Shown here in pieces: positions 5,112 through 5,150 of a DNA stretch of 5,150 nt. The position numbers and the translations under genes are program-made. The stretch's first letter is position 1. Each line of letters begins with the position of its first letter. Where the stretch lies: the NCBI GenBank assembly GCA_025462805.1, contig JAOAPJ010000162.1:1-5150 (forward strand). Reading direction: 5' to 3'. The notes beneath the pieces are model-generated. The model made no database searches and was not told the DNA's origin. It was given only the letters and a program-made list of their open reading frames with translations. The stretch comes from Acidobacteriaceae bacterium (GTDB taxonomy: Bacteria; Acidobacteriota; Terriglobia; Terriglobales; Acidobacteriaceae).

Positions 5112-5122
5112 CTCCCCTCCTC
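5112..5122 (-). promoter_or_regulatory. Ribosome binding site of the rhomboid-like gene
   Basis: The minus strand reads GAGGAGGGGAG, ending 11 bases before the ATG at 5100. It supports this start, although the frame stays open upstream to the window edge. It overlaps the stop codon of the possible upstream gene, as is usual within operons. Confidence 0.55.
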
Positions 5123-5150
5123 AGCGCTCCGGCAGCGGCACGACGGCGGC
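5121..5150 (-). CDS. Possible C-terminal end of an upstream gene (runs off right edge)
   Basis: One minus-strand frame reads nine codons, ending Pro-Leu-Pro-Glu-Arg, and then TGA at 5123-5121, 20 bases before the rhomboid-like start. The spacing and strand fit the end of a preceding operon gene, and no promoter is visible in the gap. Nine codons are too few to identify a family or to exclude non-coding sequence. Confidence 0.3.
   Translation of the reverse strand, partial: AAVVPLPER

Noticed and set aside
1..5150. CRISPR array, insertion sequence, prophage or toxin-antitoxin system
   Set aside because: No spaced direct repeats, transposase or integrase motifs, or small toxin-like pair was seen; the window looks like ordinary chromosomal operons.

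Overview
This 5.15 kb window is GC-rich, tightly packed bacterial DNA. No rRNA, tRNA or mobile gene is present to fix the taxonomy. The gene styles (a soluble ZAS anti-sigma factor, a long-tailed rhomboid-like protein, a Tat-exported sulfite-oxidase-fold protein beside a four-helix cytochrome b) fit an Acidobacteriota-type genome, but that is an inference from memory of such genomes, not a measured result. All proteins named here were identified by reading motifs.

Layout. At the left edge (1-60, minus) is the first 20 codons of a lipoprotein gene. A 425-base divergent intergenic region (61-485) follows, containing several inverted repeats, among them a perfect 14-base palindrome. From it, on the plus strand, runs a compact three-gene operon (486-1881): an exported thioredoxin-fold protein with a one-cysteine CxxS site, an ECF RNA polymerase sigma factor, and a soluble zinc-binding anti-sigma factor. 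The gaps are 5 bases and a 4-base ATGA overlap. It meets, tail to tail across 24 bases, a minus-strand operon (1906-5100, read right to left): a rhomboid-family membrane protein, a four-helix b-type cytochrome, a Tat-exported molybdopterin oxidoreductase of the sulfite oxidase family, and a small four-helix membrane protein with a histidine-rich tail. The last 30 bases (5121-5150) look like the end of another minus-strand gene in the same series.

How the genes may work together. The cytochrome b and molybdopterin genes overlap by 4 bases and very probably form one respiratory-type unit: electrons pass between the quinone pool, heme b and an extracytoplasmic Mo site. The arrangement recalls MsrP/MsrQ (YedY/YedZ), but the membrane partner is of the Ni-hydrogenase/b561 cytochrome type rather than the YedZ type, and a third, unrecognised membrane protein is translationally overlapped with the Mo subunit. 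The plus-strand operon looks like a sensing module: a sigma factor held by a zinc anti-sigma factor, co-expressed with an exported thioredoxin-like protein. Whether it controls the facing redox operon cannot be told from the sequence.

The most notable observation is that the rhomboid-family protein has lost both catalytic residues (Ser to Asn, His to Tyr) as well as the usual oxyanion-hole His/Asn, so it should be a pseudoprotease embedded in a redox operon.
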